NCBI RefSeq assembly: GCF_009905375.1
Contig: NW_027420793.1
Coordinates: 1 to 64,000 of the forward strand
Reading direction: 5' to 3'
Length of the DNA stretch: 64,000 nt
From: Apium graveolens
Lineage: Eukaryota > Streptophyta > Magnoliopsida > Apiales > Apiaceae
Shown: piece after piece, positions 33,937-46,124 of the stretch
Numbering within the stretch: position 1 is the first letter of the stretch
Layout of the letters: each line of letters opens with the position of its first letter
Position numbers and translations under genes: made by a program
Notes under the pieces: generated by a model
Database searches by the model: none
What the model saw: only the letters and a program-made list of their open reading frames with translations
Told to the model about the DNA's origin: nothing

Positions 33937-34755
33937 AGCAGCACAGCTCAGGCCTCAGCTGGATTCCCAAATCAATCAGTCCAACTCGTGCAGTGCAGCC
34001 TTCTATATCCATCCATCCCACCATACCCCACCAACAAACACAACATCCCCCAGTCGTAGAGCTCACGCGACTTCATTTGCTCTGCTCTGCAATGCCGACT
34101 TTTTGAATTTTGCTTTGTTAATTAACATTAAAATATGTAGAGAAAGTTTCAAACACTTATAAAACTAGTTTATAACCCTGCTTTGCACGGGGATTTCAAA
34201 AATTATTTAATAAAATAAATTTATAATTTAAATTGAATAACATGATTATGAAAGATTAAATTATCTATATAATAAGTGTATTACATCTACATATTACGAT
34301 AAATTTATTTAAAAACTACATTCATCACATATATTATTTTTATGTTATATATTTTATGAGATTATTTCTATAAACAGATCTGTTAAAATTTAAACTTTAC
34401 TTCAAATTTGTATTAAAAACTTACCATAAGTGGTTTTCAAAAAAGAAACTTACCATAAATAATACAATTCATATTTAAAATTGTATTATAAAGTTTTTAT
34501 AATTAAAATGAATCATAATAATTAAAATGGATCATAATAAGTACATGGATATTTTATAAACCTAATATGGATACCAAACCTAAAAATGGATAGTCCACTG
34601 GGTCAAATTAAAGTTAAAAATCATATCCGAACCAAAATATGGATACCAAGTCTTATGAAAAGGTTATCCAGCAATTTATAATATATAGATGTGCCAAAAG
34701 TTTGCTAAATAGCACCCTTGGAGTTTTAATTTTAATAAGATGGCACCCTTGGAAT
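33936..34755. other. Intergenic DNA left of Tekay element
   Basis: No gene. A stretch at about 34160-34195 (ACTAGTTTATAACCC, then TTTGCACGGGG) resembles termini common in plant repeats, but I cannot classify it. Two similar CACCCTTGGA blocks lie at 34711-34720 and 34745-34754, just before the LTR start. Confidence 0.5.
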
Positions 34756-37649
34756 TGTTATAACGGCTCGTATATTTTCGTATTATTTAAATGTGTATTT
34801 ATTAAATTATTAAATAAATAATATATATATATATGTATATATAGATTTTGTCATATGTGTGTTGTTTGTTATTATTTATGTGTGATTTATTGATGTACAG
34901 GGTTTGTTTGCGTAATTGATTATTGAGTGGTATTGATTTATTTTCACTTTTAAACGTGGATTTATTAAAAATTTATTTGCATAAATATTTTGATTGTCTC
35001 TAAAATTATTTTTATGATTTTATAATTTCAATAATTATTTTTGAGATTTTATAAAATTTAGAAATCAATATTTCATTAATTATTTATCTTTAAATGATTT
35101 TTTGATTGCATTTATTTGTAAAATCAGTATCTAATTCCATAATTCTTCAAAAATTATGAAATTCATATATTATTAAGTTTTTAATATTTTGAGAATTTTA
35201 AAATTATTTTGGAAATTTTTGGGATTAAATTCACCCGCGCGTTGTTTCATTTAATCGTTAAATGTTGGTATAAGTTGCGTTTCAAAAATGATTTAAAAAT
35301 TACGAAATTTATGTTTTATTAATTTCGGGATATTTATAAAATTTTAAAATTGTTTCGGTAATTTTTCGGGTTTATTTTACCCGCAACTCGGTTCGATAAT
35401 TTGCGAATTGTCAGAACAAACTGAGATAGCAGGACACGTGTTAACAGTTTGCATCTCCTTTTGCTACGTGCCATGGCTGAGAGTTATAGAAAAAAATAAT
35501 AATAAATAAAACACCCCCCTTCTTCACCTCCGTCTCACTCTCTCTGAAATCTCTCGTCTCTCTCTAAAAAATCTCTCGATCTCTCATCTCTATCTATCTT
35601 CACTTCCCTCTCTTTCTTTCTTCTCCCTCTGTTTCACTTCGATTTCCCCCGGTTTTACGTGTACTGTTAAATGAATGATTTAAAAAGGGGATAGGTACAA
35701 GTATTTTGAAAACTGAATAAAACGATCAGATATGGGATACATATGAGCCAGAGTGACCTAATGAGGTTGCGTAAGAGTCTAACTCGGTTGCGAGCATTAC
35801 ATAACCGATTAGTCCAGCAGGTTAAAGACCTAGCGGGTCTCCGAGTTCCGGAACAGGTGTATGGGATGGAAGTTGGAGCAGTCTAGTGTTGATAGCCTGA
35901 TCAGTTGTATTCACATATATTCACATAAATTAATCAATTAATTTTATTTATAAATAGTTAAATAAATGTAAATTATTTATAATTAATTCAAATAATTTCT
36001 AAAAAATTATTTTTAGGTTTTTAAAAATTACATTTTGGTATTTAAAAATCAATTAATATTATTATTAATTGATTTATTTCCATTTATTTCTTGTTTTATT
36101 CATAATAATTAAACCGTTCGTCCGTTTAATACGAAACGAACGCGTACAGACTCACAAAAATGTTACGCTTCCAATAAAAATACTTTTGAGTCCTAATTTC
36201 TTTTGTATTGCAATGTCATTTGATTTGTGTATCAGTTTAAGTCGGTATTTGATTGGTAAATGCTAATGTTGACCTGATTTTCATTCTAAACGCACTAAGA
36301 CATATCTTTTAATGATCTGACTTATGTGTTACATGAAATATGTGATTACGTGTATATGAATACCATGATTACATGCTAGGTGATATGTATGCTATCTGTT
36401 TATAGATTTAAAATGCCATGCGTATTCATAAATGATCAGGTAGATGTCAAGACGTATAGTTACGTCAATTGAGTTTGGTTCTATCAATTAAGATAGTCCT
36501 TTTGTTTATAGAATCAAGTAGCAAGGAGTGTGGTCAAGTGGTAGACGGAGATAGTAGCCGGCAGCTATAAGCAGAGTTATGGTAAGAGATTATCGAGCAT
36601 ACCAGGCAAGTACCCTAACTTCACTTATCATTCAAGTGACGTTTACTTCGAATTATATTATGCAATTATTTATGTCATCCCTTATCATTCAAGTGATATC
36701 GACTCTGAATTTATTCGTTCAATTTCTCTACTATTCTAAGTTCAGAATAGAAAAATATTTTTACATTTCGCTATAACTTACTCTATACAGTGAAGCTTTG
36801 AATTAAAATTAGCGAATAACTAATTATTCTTGTTATTTTGCCATTAGTTGTTGAGAAAACTCCGGACCATGAGAAATGGGGAGTTATGTGGTTAAGGATG
36901 TCATTTGATTCGACTCCTTTGACGGAAAATTATTTTTATGGATTGGATGGTTGCGTAAGAGGCCGTGGCGGCGGTCCAGCGTGAGCTATGTGTAATACAA
37001 GATATAACACCTTGCTAGGCCGATATGTGCCTTGGGTACCTTTTGTTTAGTTGGATATGCTTCAGCATACCGGTGTTGCTCCGCGGCTGATCACTGGCGA
37101 CAACACACCGTCGTTCGAGGATTCCAATCCCAAAACAAAATATATTGCAAATGTTGTCTATTATCATATATATATATATATATATCAGTTTTTGATACTG
37201 TTCAGGTATTGTGGTTTGGTTTTGTTCATCAGATATACTGTTGTTGTTGTTCCAAATCATAAGCTATTTACTGTTTGTTGAGCATTTCTTTCGCTCATAC
37301 TTGTTTCATATCCTGATTCTTTCAGCTAAACCGGAGCGGGCTTGAGTTCCAGGTTTGATTAGAGGTCAAGTGCTTGTAGATAGTTTGGTGTGTTTTCAGG
37401 TAGGCAGTTTGGGACGCTTGAATAGTTTAAAGGTTTGTAATAAAGTTTGAATAAGTTGTAAAACTAATTAGACTTATGGTTTGTAATAACAGTTGGTTTG
37501 TATTAGTTCCTGTTTCATACTATAACCTGTGATCGATCCAGTGCAAGTAAAGGGGTCATATTTATTATATTATTCCGCTGTGATTATTTTATTATAATTT
37601 AGTGGCAAGTGACCCCCAAATCTAGACCCCGGGTTTGGAGGGTGTCACA
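34756..37649 (+). repeat. Mosaic 5' LTR of Tekay-type element
   Basis: 35931-37649 aligns with 44413-46124 of the 3' LTR with a few percent substitutions (by eye). 34756-35930 (starting TGTTATAACGG, with a CT-rich leader at 35515-35645) has no counterpart in the 3' LTR. It reads like the left part of a related but different LTR. The TATATATAAA box of the 3' LTR is missing. Confidence 0.8.
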
Positions 37650-37652
37650 GGT

Positions 37653-37664
37653 TGGTATCAGAGC
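37653..37664 (+). promoter_or_regulatory. Primer binding site (initiator Met tRNA)
   Basis: TGGTATCAGAGC lies three bases after the 5' LTR end. It is the standard complement of the plant initiator methionine tRNA 3' end. Confidence 0.9.
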
Positions 37665-38112
37665 TACAGGTTATGGTCACTGAAACAGGCTTAGGATTGT
37701 CATAGGTGAGTCATAGGAAGATCACATAAGATAGGCGCGCGTAGTTTAGCTTTTGTAGGATTAAATTTAGGTTATTGGGCTGGGTTATAGTTAAGTTGTT
37801 TAGGTTTCCTGTTTTGCGTTTAGCCTTAGGTCTTTTTGTCACTGCCCTGCTATTTTGTTGGTTTAGTTGAGATTTCAGGTAAGGATTTAAAAGGTTTGGA
37901 TAATTCTGAGTAAATTTTCTTTGTGTTATTATTCTCGAGATAATAAGCAGGATTATGTGATAATCATGTCGCTTGTGTTAATATGGTAGCAAGTTTATGA
38001 TGTTTTGAGAAGAGATAATGTTTGGAAATTTTGATATGCTAAGGAATTGCTACATATTTGACACAATACTTGACAGATTATTATATATGTTGCTTGTTTT
38101 CTTACCAGAATA
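37665..38112 (+). other. Untranslated leader of Tekay-type element
   Basis: About 450 bp between the primer binding site and the gag ATG at 38113. No ORF. It is the likely packaging region. Confidence 0.6.
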
Positions 38113-39213
38113 ATGGGACCGAAGAGAAGGAATAATTAAGGAGAGGATCGTACCGAGAGCCGTACGGATCCAGCAATTGTCCAGATGTTGGGACTGATGC
38201 AGCAGCAGATGTTACATCTTACGCAGCAGCAACAACAGCAACAACAGCAACAACAGCAACAGCAGCAACAACAGCAACAACAGCAACAACAGCAACAGCA
38301 GCAAGCAGCAGCACCACCTGCAGTGACTTTCAAGCAGTTCCAAGCAGTAAAGCCACCTGAGATCAAGGGAAGTGCTGATCCCGTGGAAGCCAATGCATGG
38401 CTCAAGGAGATGGAAAAGGCTTTTGAATTAGTCGGAGCAGGAACTGAACAGAAGACCAAATTTGTGAGCTACTTTCTGAAGGGTGAGGCAAACTATTGGT
38501 GGGAATCCACACGAGCATTGGAAGGAGGTGCGTTTATCACTTGGGAGAGATTTACTGAGCTGTTCCTGGAGAAATATTTCCCGAGGTATATGAAGAATCA
38601 AATGGAGATCCAGTTCTTGAACCTGACCCAGGGAGATCTTACTGTCCCTGAGTACGAAGCTAAGTTTACTGAGTTAGCGAGGTTCGTGCCAGACCAGGTT
38701 GACACAGATGAAAAGAAAGCAAGAAGGTTTGAACAGGGATTGAGATTTTGGATTCAGAATAGGGTGGCCATGTTTGAATTGACTTCATATGTGGCAGTGG
38801 TTCAGAAAGCAATGGTGATTGAAAGTAAAAGTGACATGTATCAGAAAGGGAAGGATGGGAAGAAAAGGAAAATAGAAACCTCATGAGGAGGCCAGCAACA
38901 AGGTAACTTTCAGGGCCGTTTTAATGAAAGGCCAGAGTTTCAAGATAATAAGAGTGTGGGATTTAAGAAACCACAACCAGGGAATGGGAACCATTTCCAG
39001 AATTCAAATCAGCAGAGGCTCAATCGTCCACCAATACCAGAATGTAAATTTTGTGGTAGAAGGCATTTTAGGATTTGTAAGGATAATATGTTGTGTTACA
39101 AGTGCAATCAGAAGGGACACTATGCTAATGAGTGTCGAAGTCAGACTATAGCTCAGAAATCTGGGACAGTGTGCTTTAAATGTAGAAAGATGGGGTATAT
39201 TGCCAGGGACTGC
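38113..39213 (+). pseudogene. Tekay-type gag with polyglutamine and zinc knuckles
   Basis: ATG at 38113 (MGPKRRNN) is followed by an in-frame TAA at 38137-38139. The frame resumes with a 27-residue Gln run (38224-38304) and a retrotransposon gag core (DPVEANAWLKEMEKAFELVG, YWWESTRALEG, FTELFLEKYFPRYM). An in-frame TGA follows at 38884-38886. The first zinc knuckle [14 protein letters not shown] (39094-39135) is complete. The second (39172-39213) has Tyr in place of the zinc-binding His at 39196-39198. All parts share one frame. Confidence 0.88.
38224..38304 (+). repeat. CAG/CAA trinucleotide repeat (polyGln in gag)
   Basis: Twenty-seven consecutive CAG or CAA codons, interspersed rather than pure. 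GCA codons follow. The Cys-run ORF on the other strand is its shadow. Confidence 0.95.
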
Positions 39214-42200
39214 CAGAAAAGTGAACCAGCAGTTAATGTGCCAAGGAATGAAGGACCACCAGCAAAGGACCAGCCCAAGGCCAGGACATTCAATATGACT
39301 ATGAAGGATACCGTTCAGAGTTCAGACGTGGTTGCAGGTACACTTCCAGTCAACTCTGTAGATGCTAAATTTTTATTTGATTCTGGAGCTACAAGGTCAT
39401 TTATTTCTCAAGATTTTGTCGATAAACTGCATTGCGAAGTTAAATTGTTAGAACAAGCATTAATGATAGAGTTAGCTAATAAGAATCAAGTTTCCGTCGA
39501 CCGAGTGTGCCCGAGGTGTGATATTGAGATAGGGGGGCATCATTTCTATGCCAACTTGATACCTTTTAAGTTGGGAGAATTTGACGTTATTTTAGGAATG
39601 GATTGGTTGTCCGAAAATAATGCTCAGATTGATTATAAGAATAGGAAAGTGAGACTTCAGATATTGGGTAGTAAGAAGATGGTGGTATTACGAGGAAATA
39701 GGCAAGAGAAGAAGTTCTTAACGATAGCTCAAGTGAAGAAGTTATTGTGTCAGAATTGCGAAGCGTATTTGGCCCATGTGATAGACACCAGCAAGGAAGT
39801 TCCAGCACTAGAAGCGATTCCAGTTGTCAACGAATTTCCAGTTGTTTTTCCAGACGATCTACTAGGATTACCTCCCGATAGAGAAATTGAGTTTGCAATT
39901 GATCTAGCACCCGGAACAGAACCAGTTTCTAAAGCTCCGTACCGGATGATACCAGTGGAGATGAAAGAATTGGCAACTCAACTGCAAGATCTTTTGGAGA
40001 AAGGAGTTATGAGACCCAGTGTATCCCCGTGGGGCGCACCAGTACTGTTTGTTAAGAAGAAGGACGGGAGTATGCGACTGTATATTGACTATCGAGAACT
40101 AAATAAGCTGACCATTAAGAACAAGTACTCGTTGCCGAGGATCGATGATTTGTTTGACCAATTAAGAGGCGCTGTATGGTTTTCTAAAATTGATTAAAGA
40201 TCCGGATATCATCAACTGAAGATTAAGTCTGAAGATATTCTGAAGACCGCATTCAGAACTAGATATGGGCATTATGAGTTTCTAGTGAGGGCATTTGGAT
40301 TAACCAACGCACCAGCAGCTTTCATGGATCTGATGATTCGAGTATTCAAGAAATATTTGGATAAATTCGTGATCGTGTTCATAGACGACATCTTGATCTA
40401 TTCTAAAACAGAAAAGGAGCACGCAGAGCATTTGAGGATAGTTTTGGAGATACTGCGACAGGAGAAATTGTACGCAAAGTTTTCCAAGTGTGAATTTTGG
40501 TTAAAAGAAGTACGATTTCTTGGGCACGTGATTAGCAATAAAGGAGTGGAAGTGGATCCAGCAAAGATTGAAGCCATAATCAACTGGGAGAGGCCAAAGA
40601 CATCAACGGAAGTACGAAGTTTCATGAGATTAGCAGGTTACTATAGAAGATTCGTACAAGATTTTGCAAAGATAGCTACGCCGTTGACAAAGCTCACCAG
40701 GAAGAATCAGAAATTTGAATGGGATGAGAAATGTGAAGAAAGTTACCAAGAATTAAAGAATCGATTAGTATCTTCACCAGTACTAGTCTTTCCAGATGAA
40801 CAAGGAAATTTTGTGATTTACAGTGATGCTTCATACAAAGGATTGGGATGTGTTTTGATGCAGCATGACAAGGTGATAGCCTACACTTCAAGATAGTTGA
40901 AGCCACATGAAGAGAAGTATCCAACTCATGATCTTGAATTAGTAGCTATAGTATTTGCATTGAAGATCTGGAGGCATTATCTTTATGGGGAAAAGTGCGA
41001 GACCTACACGGACCACAAGAGTTTAAAGTATATCTTTACCCAGAAGGAATTGAATATGAGACAACGAAGATGGCTAGAACTAATCAAGGACTACGACTGT
41101 ACTATCAACTATCATCCACGAAAAGCAAATGTGGTGGCCGACGCGCTGAGCAGAAAAGAAAGGCTGAACATGATAACTTCATCTGAGGAATTGATCAAGG
41201 AATTTGAGAAGCTGGAAATAGAGGTCAGTATCCCAAGTATGTCTACAGAAGTATTGTGTGCAATGTCTTTTCAACCAGAACTATTAGAGAAAATAAGAAG
41301 ATGTCAGGAAGAAGTAATGAGCAATGAACGAGACAGTTTGACAGGAGAAGAGATAGGAAGTCAAAAGGATGATAAAGGAATATTAAGATTTTCTTCAAGA
41401 ATATGGATACCCAACGTAGCCGAGCTGAAAAATGAAATTCTTCGAGACGCTCACAACTATAGATATTCAATTCATCCCGGGAGTACCAAGATGTACAGGG
41501 ATTTAAGAGAAAACTTTTGGTGGCCAAACATGAAGAAGAAAATTGCAGAATGGGTAAGTAAGTGTTACACTTGCCAGCGAGTCAAAACGGAACATCAAAG
41601 GCCCAGTAGACTGATACAGCCATTGGACATTCCAGAATGGAAGTGGGAACATATTGCGCTGGATTTCGTAGTTGGATTACCGAGGACCAGGGCAAATCAT
41701 GATGCTATTTGGGTTATTATTGACAGATTGACAAAGTCAACGCATTTTCTTCCTATCAACGAGAGATTTTCAATGGATAAATTGGTATGGTTATATCTTA
41801 AGGAAATTGTGACCCGATATGGAGTTCCAGTATCCATAGTTTCAGACAGAGATCCTCGATTTAATTCAAGATTTTGGAGAAGTTTTCAAGATTATCTCGG
41901 AATGAAGCTGAACATGAGTACCGCGTATCATCCGCAGACAGACGGTCAAAGTGAAAGGACGATACAGACTATAGAAGATATGTTAAGGGTTTGTGCACTA
42001 GATTTTGAAGGAAGTTGGGACGAACATTTGCTATTGGTTGAATTATCCTACAACAATAGTTATCATGCCAGCATTGGAATGCCGCCTTACGAAGCTTTGT
42101 ACGGGAGGAGATGCAGGTCTCCAATATGTTGGGATGAGGTTGGTGAGAGAAAGATTTTGGGTCCAGAATTGATCCAGTAGACAAAGGAGAAAATAGAACT

Positions 42201-42699
42201 TATTCGGAAAAGATTAATGGCAGCTCAAGATCGTCAACGCAGATATGTTGATCCTATCAGAAAAGATATGGAATTTGAAGTTGGTGAAGCAGTGCTATTA
42301 AAGGTTTCGCCTTGGAAAGGTTTATCAAGATTTGGAAAGAAAGGAAAGCTGAGTCCGCGTTATGTTGGCCCTTTTGAGATTTTGAGGCGTGTGGGAAAGG
42401 TTGCTTACGAGTTAGCGTTACCACCTCACATGCAGCATATCCACAACGTGTTCCATGTGTCAATGTTGAAGCGTTATTTGTCTGATTCCAACCATGTGAT
42501 AGAATATGAGCCAATCGAGATTCAGCCAGATTTATCTTTTGTAGAGCAACCACTGCAAATTTTAGATAGGAACGAAAGAATGCTTAGGAATAAGTCTGTG
42601 TCGTTAGTACGAGTCTTGTGGAGGAATCCCAAGGTTGAAGAGTCGACTTGGGAATTGGAAAGCGAAATGCGATCCAAGTATCCTCACTTATTTTCCTAG
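39214..42699 (+). pseudogene. Tekay-type pol: protease, RT, RNase H, integrase, chromodomain
   Basis: It continues in the gag frame. The protease site is [13 protein letters not shown] (about 39370-39408). RT has [10 protein letters not shown] and the catalytic FIDDILIYS (40378-40404). RNase H starts at the YSDAS Asp (40819) and runs to about 41150. The integrase zinc region is about 41450-41580, and its DDE core runs to about 42150 with both Asp and the Glu (QSERTIQ) present. The chromodomain-like end is [14 protein letters not shown] (42613-42654). In-frame stops occur at 40195 (TAA), 40894 (TAG) and 42178 (TAG). No frameshift is seen over 4.6 kb. Confidence 0.9.
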
Positions 42700-42725
42700 G
42701 CTGATTCTGAGGACATAATCCTGTT

Positions 42726-42738
42726 AAGGGGGGAAGGA
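42726..42738 (+). promoter_or_regulatory. Polypurine tract of Tekay-type element
   Basis: AAGGGGGGAAGGA immediately before the 3' LTR, the same as at 1463-1475. Confidence 0.75.
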
Positions 42739-45700
42739 TGTAATATCCGGGAAAATTATGTGAATATTATATGTTAAATAAATAAATATTGCGTGTTTTA
42801 TAAATTTAAAGTAATTATTGCCATGATATGAGAAGTTATAACTGTTATCTGTGTTTTCGTGCGGGCCAGAAAATTTTTCGATTAATTAATATATGTTTAA
42901 ACTGCAATTATATTAATTTATCTACAACCTGGACGCGTATTTATTAGCGTCTTTATTAAGACCTCCATTTTATTTCATTTTACGCGTGTTTCAATAACTT
43001 TATGTGTTATCGGGTTTTTCTGGTAATTTAAGGATCGTTCCTGTTTTTCAAAAAAATCAACGGACCGGGACCCCACCGGGACGTCAAACCCCACAAAATC
43101 AATGTTTTTATTTTTATAAAATTATTCGTATTTCAAATACCCTTTATTATTGCATTTTTGAATTATTCGCAATATTCGGGGAATTTTGACATTAATTTTG
43201 TATTTTATTGTTTTTAAATTATTCCCCGTAATTATTATTTTGGGGCCCTAATTATTATAATTAGGGGATAAAAACACCCTTAAATTATTTTGGGGTATTA
43301 AAATTCCTGTATATATAAACAGCGGAATTGTTTTATTTTATTTTACTTTATTTTCAGAAATTACTAAAAATAAAACAAAAACTCAGAAAATAGAAAATGG
43401 GGGTTAGGGTTTGTTCATAATCGATTTGGATCGATTCAACGCTGATTCTACAATCGTTGGTGGCAATCTTTAGACCAAATCGAAGCTTATATCGAGTATT
43501 TTCTCAATCCATCATCAAAGTTCACATAGGGTAAATGAATCGAACTTTTCGATTTCGTTTATAATCGATTATGTTGGGGTTTTGATTTCTGAGGTTTGTT
43601 GATTAAATTGAATGTTAGAACCGTGTTTATCAGGTTAAACCTAATAGTTTTATATGAACTCCGTGAATTCTCGAGTTCAATTCGTAAGAGGTCGACTTTA
43701 GTATTATTTTTGGATTTTCTTTTTATTTTTCCGGCTAAATCGATGATGGGTTGTTGTTAAGATTCATTGTATATATTTGTAAATAATCTGGGCTTTATAT
43801 TGAGGTAAAGATCGATGGTTTTCATCGAATTTATCTGTTAATCGGAATTTGCCGACGAGTTGCCGGAGTTCTTTGTTTACTTGATCGGTTTTGGGTTGTG
43901 GTGGTGACATATGATTGTTTGAATCCTTATTGCTTTGTTGTGTTGTTGTAATTGAATTCAGGACTGCTTTGGACTGAAACCGCTGTGAATCGAGTCCGTT
44001 TCTGGGAAATTAAAGTTCCCGGATTATTTTCAGTCAACCGGAATCTGGTAATCCCCAGAAACCGGTGAGGATTCCGGCCGTGTTCTTATAAACCCGTTAG
44101 GGTTCTTGCCGACCCGGCTATGACCCGGTCTCTTGACCCGGGTTCAATCTGTTTTCCCAAACTGCAAATCAAAAAAATATGTTTATGTGTTTTCTTTTAT
44201 AATTTATTTTAAAAATCATTTTTATTTTTAAAAATCATTTATTTTATATGTAAAAATCATTTACTTATTATTTTTAATTCTAAAAATTATTTTCTGCATT
44301 ATTTTGAATTCCTAAAATTATTTTCTTTAGTTATTTTCAAAAATACAATTTGATTTAATTATTTATAATTTATTTTATTTAATTGTTTATGAACTTAATT
44401 AACTGATTAAAAATCAATTAATCAATTAATTTTATTTATAAATAGTTAAATAAATGTAAATTATTTATAATTAATTCAAATAATTTCTAGAAATTATTTT
44501 TAGGTTTTTAAAAATTACATTTTGGTATTAAAAATCAATTAATATTATTATTAATTGATTTATTTCCATTTATTTCTGGTTTTATTCATAATAATTAAAC
44601 CGTTCGTCCGTTTAATACGAAACGAACGCGTACAGACTCAGAAAAATGTTACGCTTCCAATAAAAATACTTTTGAGTCCTAATTTCTTTTGTATTGCAAT
44701 GTCATTTGATTTGTGTATGAGTTTAAGTCGGTATTTGATCGGTAAATGCTAATATTGACCTTATTTTCATTCGGAACGCACTAAGACATATCTTTTAATG
44801 ATCTGACTTATGTGTTACATGAAATATGTGATTACGTGTTATATGAATACCATGATTACATGCTAGGTGATATGCATGCTATCTATTTATAGATTTAAAA
44901 TGTCATGTTTATTTATAAACGTTCGGGTAGATGTCAAGACGTATAGTTACGTCGATTGAGTTTGGTTCTATCAATTAAGATAGTCCTTTTGTTTATAGAA
45001 TCAAGTAGAAAGGAGTGCGGTCAAGTGGTAGACAGAGATAGTAGCCGGCAGCTATAAGCAGAGTTATAGTAAGAGATTATCGAGCATACCAGGAAAATAC
45101 CCTAACTTCACTTATCGTTCAAGTGACGTTTACTTCGAATTATATTATGTAATTATTTATGTCATCCCTTATCATTCAAGTGATATCGACTCTGAATTTA
45201 TTCGTTCAATTTCTCTACTATTCTAAGTTCATAATATAAAAATATCATTACATTTCTCTATAACTTACTTTATACAGTGAAACTTTGAATTAAGATTAGC
45301 GAATAACTAATTATTCTGGTTGTTTCGCCATTAGATGTTGATAAAACTCTGGACCATGAGAAATGGGGAGTTATGTGGTTAAGGATGTCATTTGATTCGA
45401 CTCCTTTGACGTAAAATTGTTTTTATGGGTTGGATGGTTGCGTAAGAGGCCGTGGTGGCGGTCCAGCGTGAGCTATGTGTTATACAGGATATAACACCTT
45501 GCTAGGCCGATATGTGCCTTGGGTACCTTTTGTTTAGTTGGATATGCTTCGGCATACCGGTGTTGCTCCGCGGCTGATCACCGGCGACAACACACCGTCG
45601 TTCGAGGATTCCAATCCCAAAACAAAATATATTACAAATGTGTCTATTATCAAATAGATATATCAGTTTTGATACTGTTCAGGTATTGTGGCTTGGTTTT

Positions 45701-46124
45701 GTTCATCAGATATGCTGTTGTTGTTGTTCCAAATCATAAGCTATTTACTGCTTGCTGAGCATTTCTTTCGCTCATACTTATTCATATCCTGATTCTTCAG
45801 CTAAACCGGAGCGGGCTTGAGTTCCAGGTTTGATTAGAGGTCAAGTGCTTGTAGGTAGTTTGGTGTATTTTCAGGTAGGCAGTTTGGGACGCTTGAATAG
45901 TATAAAGGTTTGTAATAAAGTTTGAATAAGTTGTAAAACTAATTAGACTTATGGTTTGTAATAACAGTTGGTTTGTATTAGTTCCTGTTTCATACTATAA
46001 CATGTGATCGATCCAGTGCAGGTAAAGGGGTCATATTTATTATATTATTTCACTGTAATTATTTTATTATAATTTAGTGGCAAGTGACCCCCAAATATAG
46101 ACCCCGGGTTTGGAGGGCGTCACA
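42739..46124 (+). repeat. 3' LTR of Tekay-type element, unit 2
   Basis: TGTAATATCC to TCACA, 3386 bp, nearly identical to 1476-4857. It is followed directly by copia coding sequence. Confidence 0.92.
43310..43319 (+). promoter_or_regulatory. TATA box in Tekay LTR, unit 2
   Basis: TATATATAAA at the same LTR position as in unit 1. Confidence 0.6.

Larger units (their letters stand above)
34756..46124 (+). mobile_element. Tekay-type chromovirus element with unlike LTRs, at the unit junction
   Basis: Order: 5' LTR (34756-37649), primer binding site, gag-pol in a single frame (38113-42699), polypurine tract, 3' LTR (42739-46124). The chromodomain tail, long LTRs and pol motifs place it with Del/Tekay chromoviruses. 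The 5' LTR matches the 3' LTR only from 35931 on. The five bases before it (GGAAT) do not match those after the 3' LTR (TACTA). The right flank is copia DNA, but the left flank is not. It looks like a recombinant of two elements. Confidence 0.85.

Noticed and set aside
33728..34066. Minus-strand ORF with Arg/Glu repeats
   Set aside because: Created by the CT microsatellite. No domain, no start context, and no match between strands to any family.
34160..34195. Terminus of a DNA transposon or Helitron
   Set aside because: A familiar-looking plant repeat motif only. No matching partner end, hairpin or target duplication was found.
38136..38459. Minus-strand ORF with a long cysteine run
   Set aside because: It is the reverse-frame shadow of the CAG/CAA tract in gag.
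38137..42180. Programmed stop-codon readthrough in the Tekay gag-pol
   Set aside because: There are five stops at unrelated domain positions, including inside RT and RNase H. Readthrough elements have one, at the gag-pol border.
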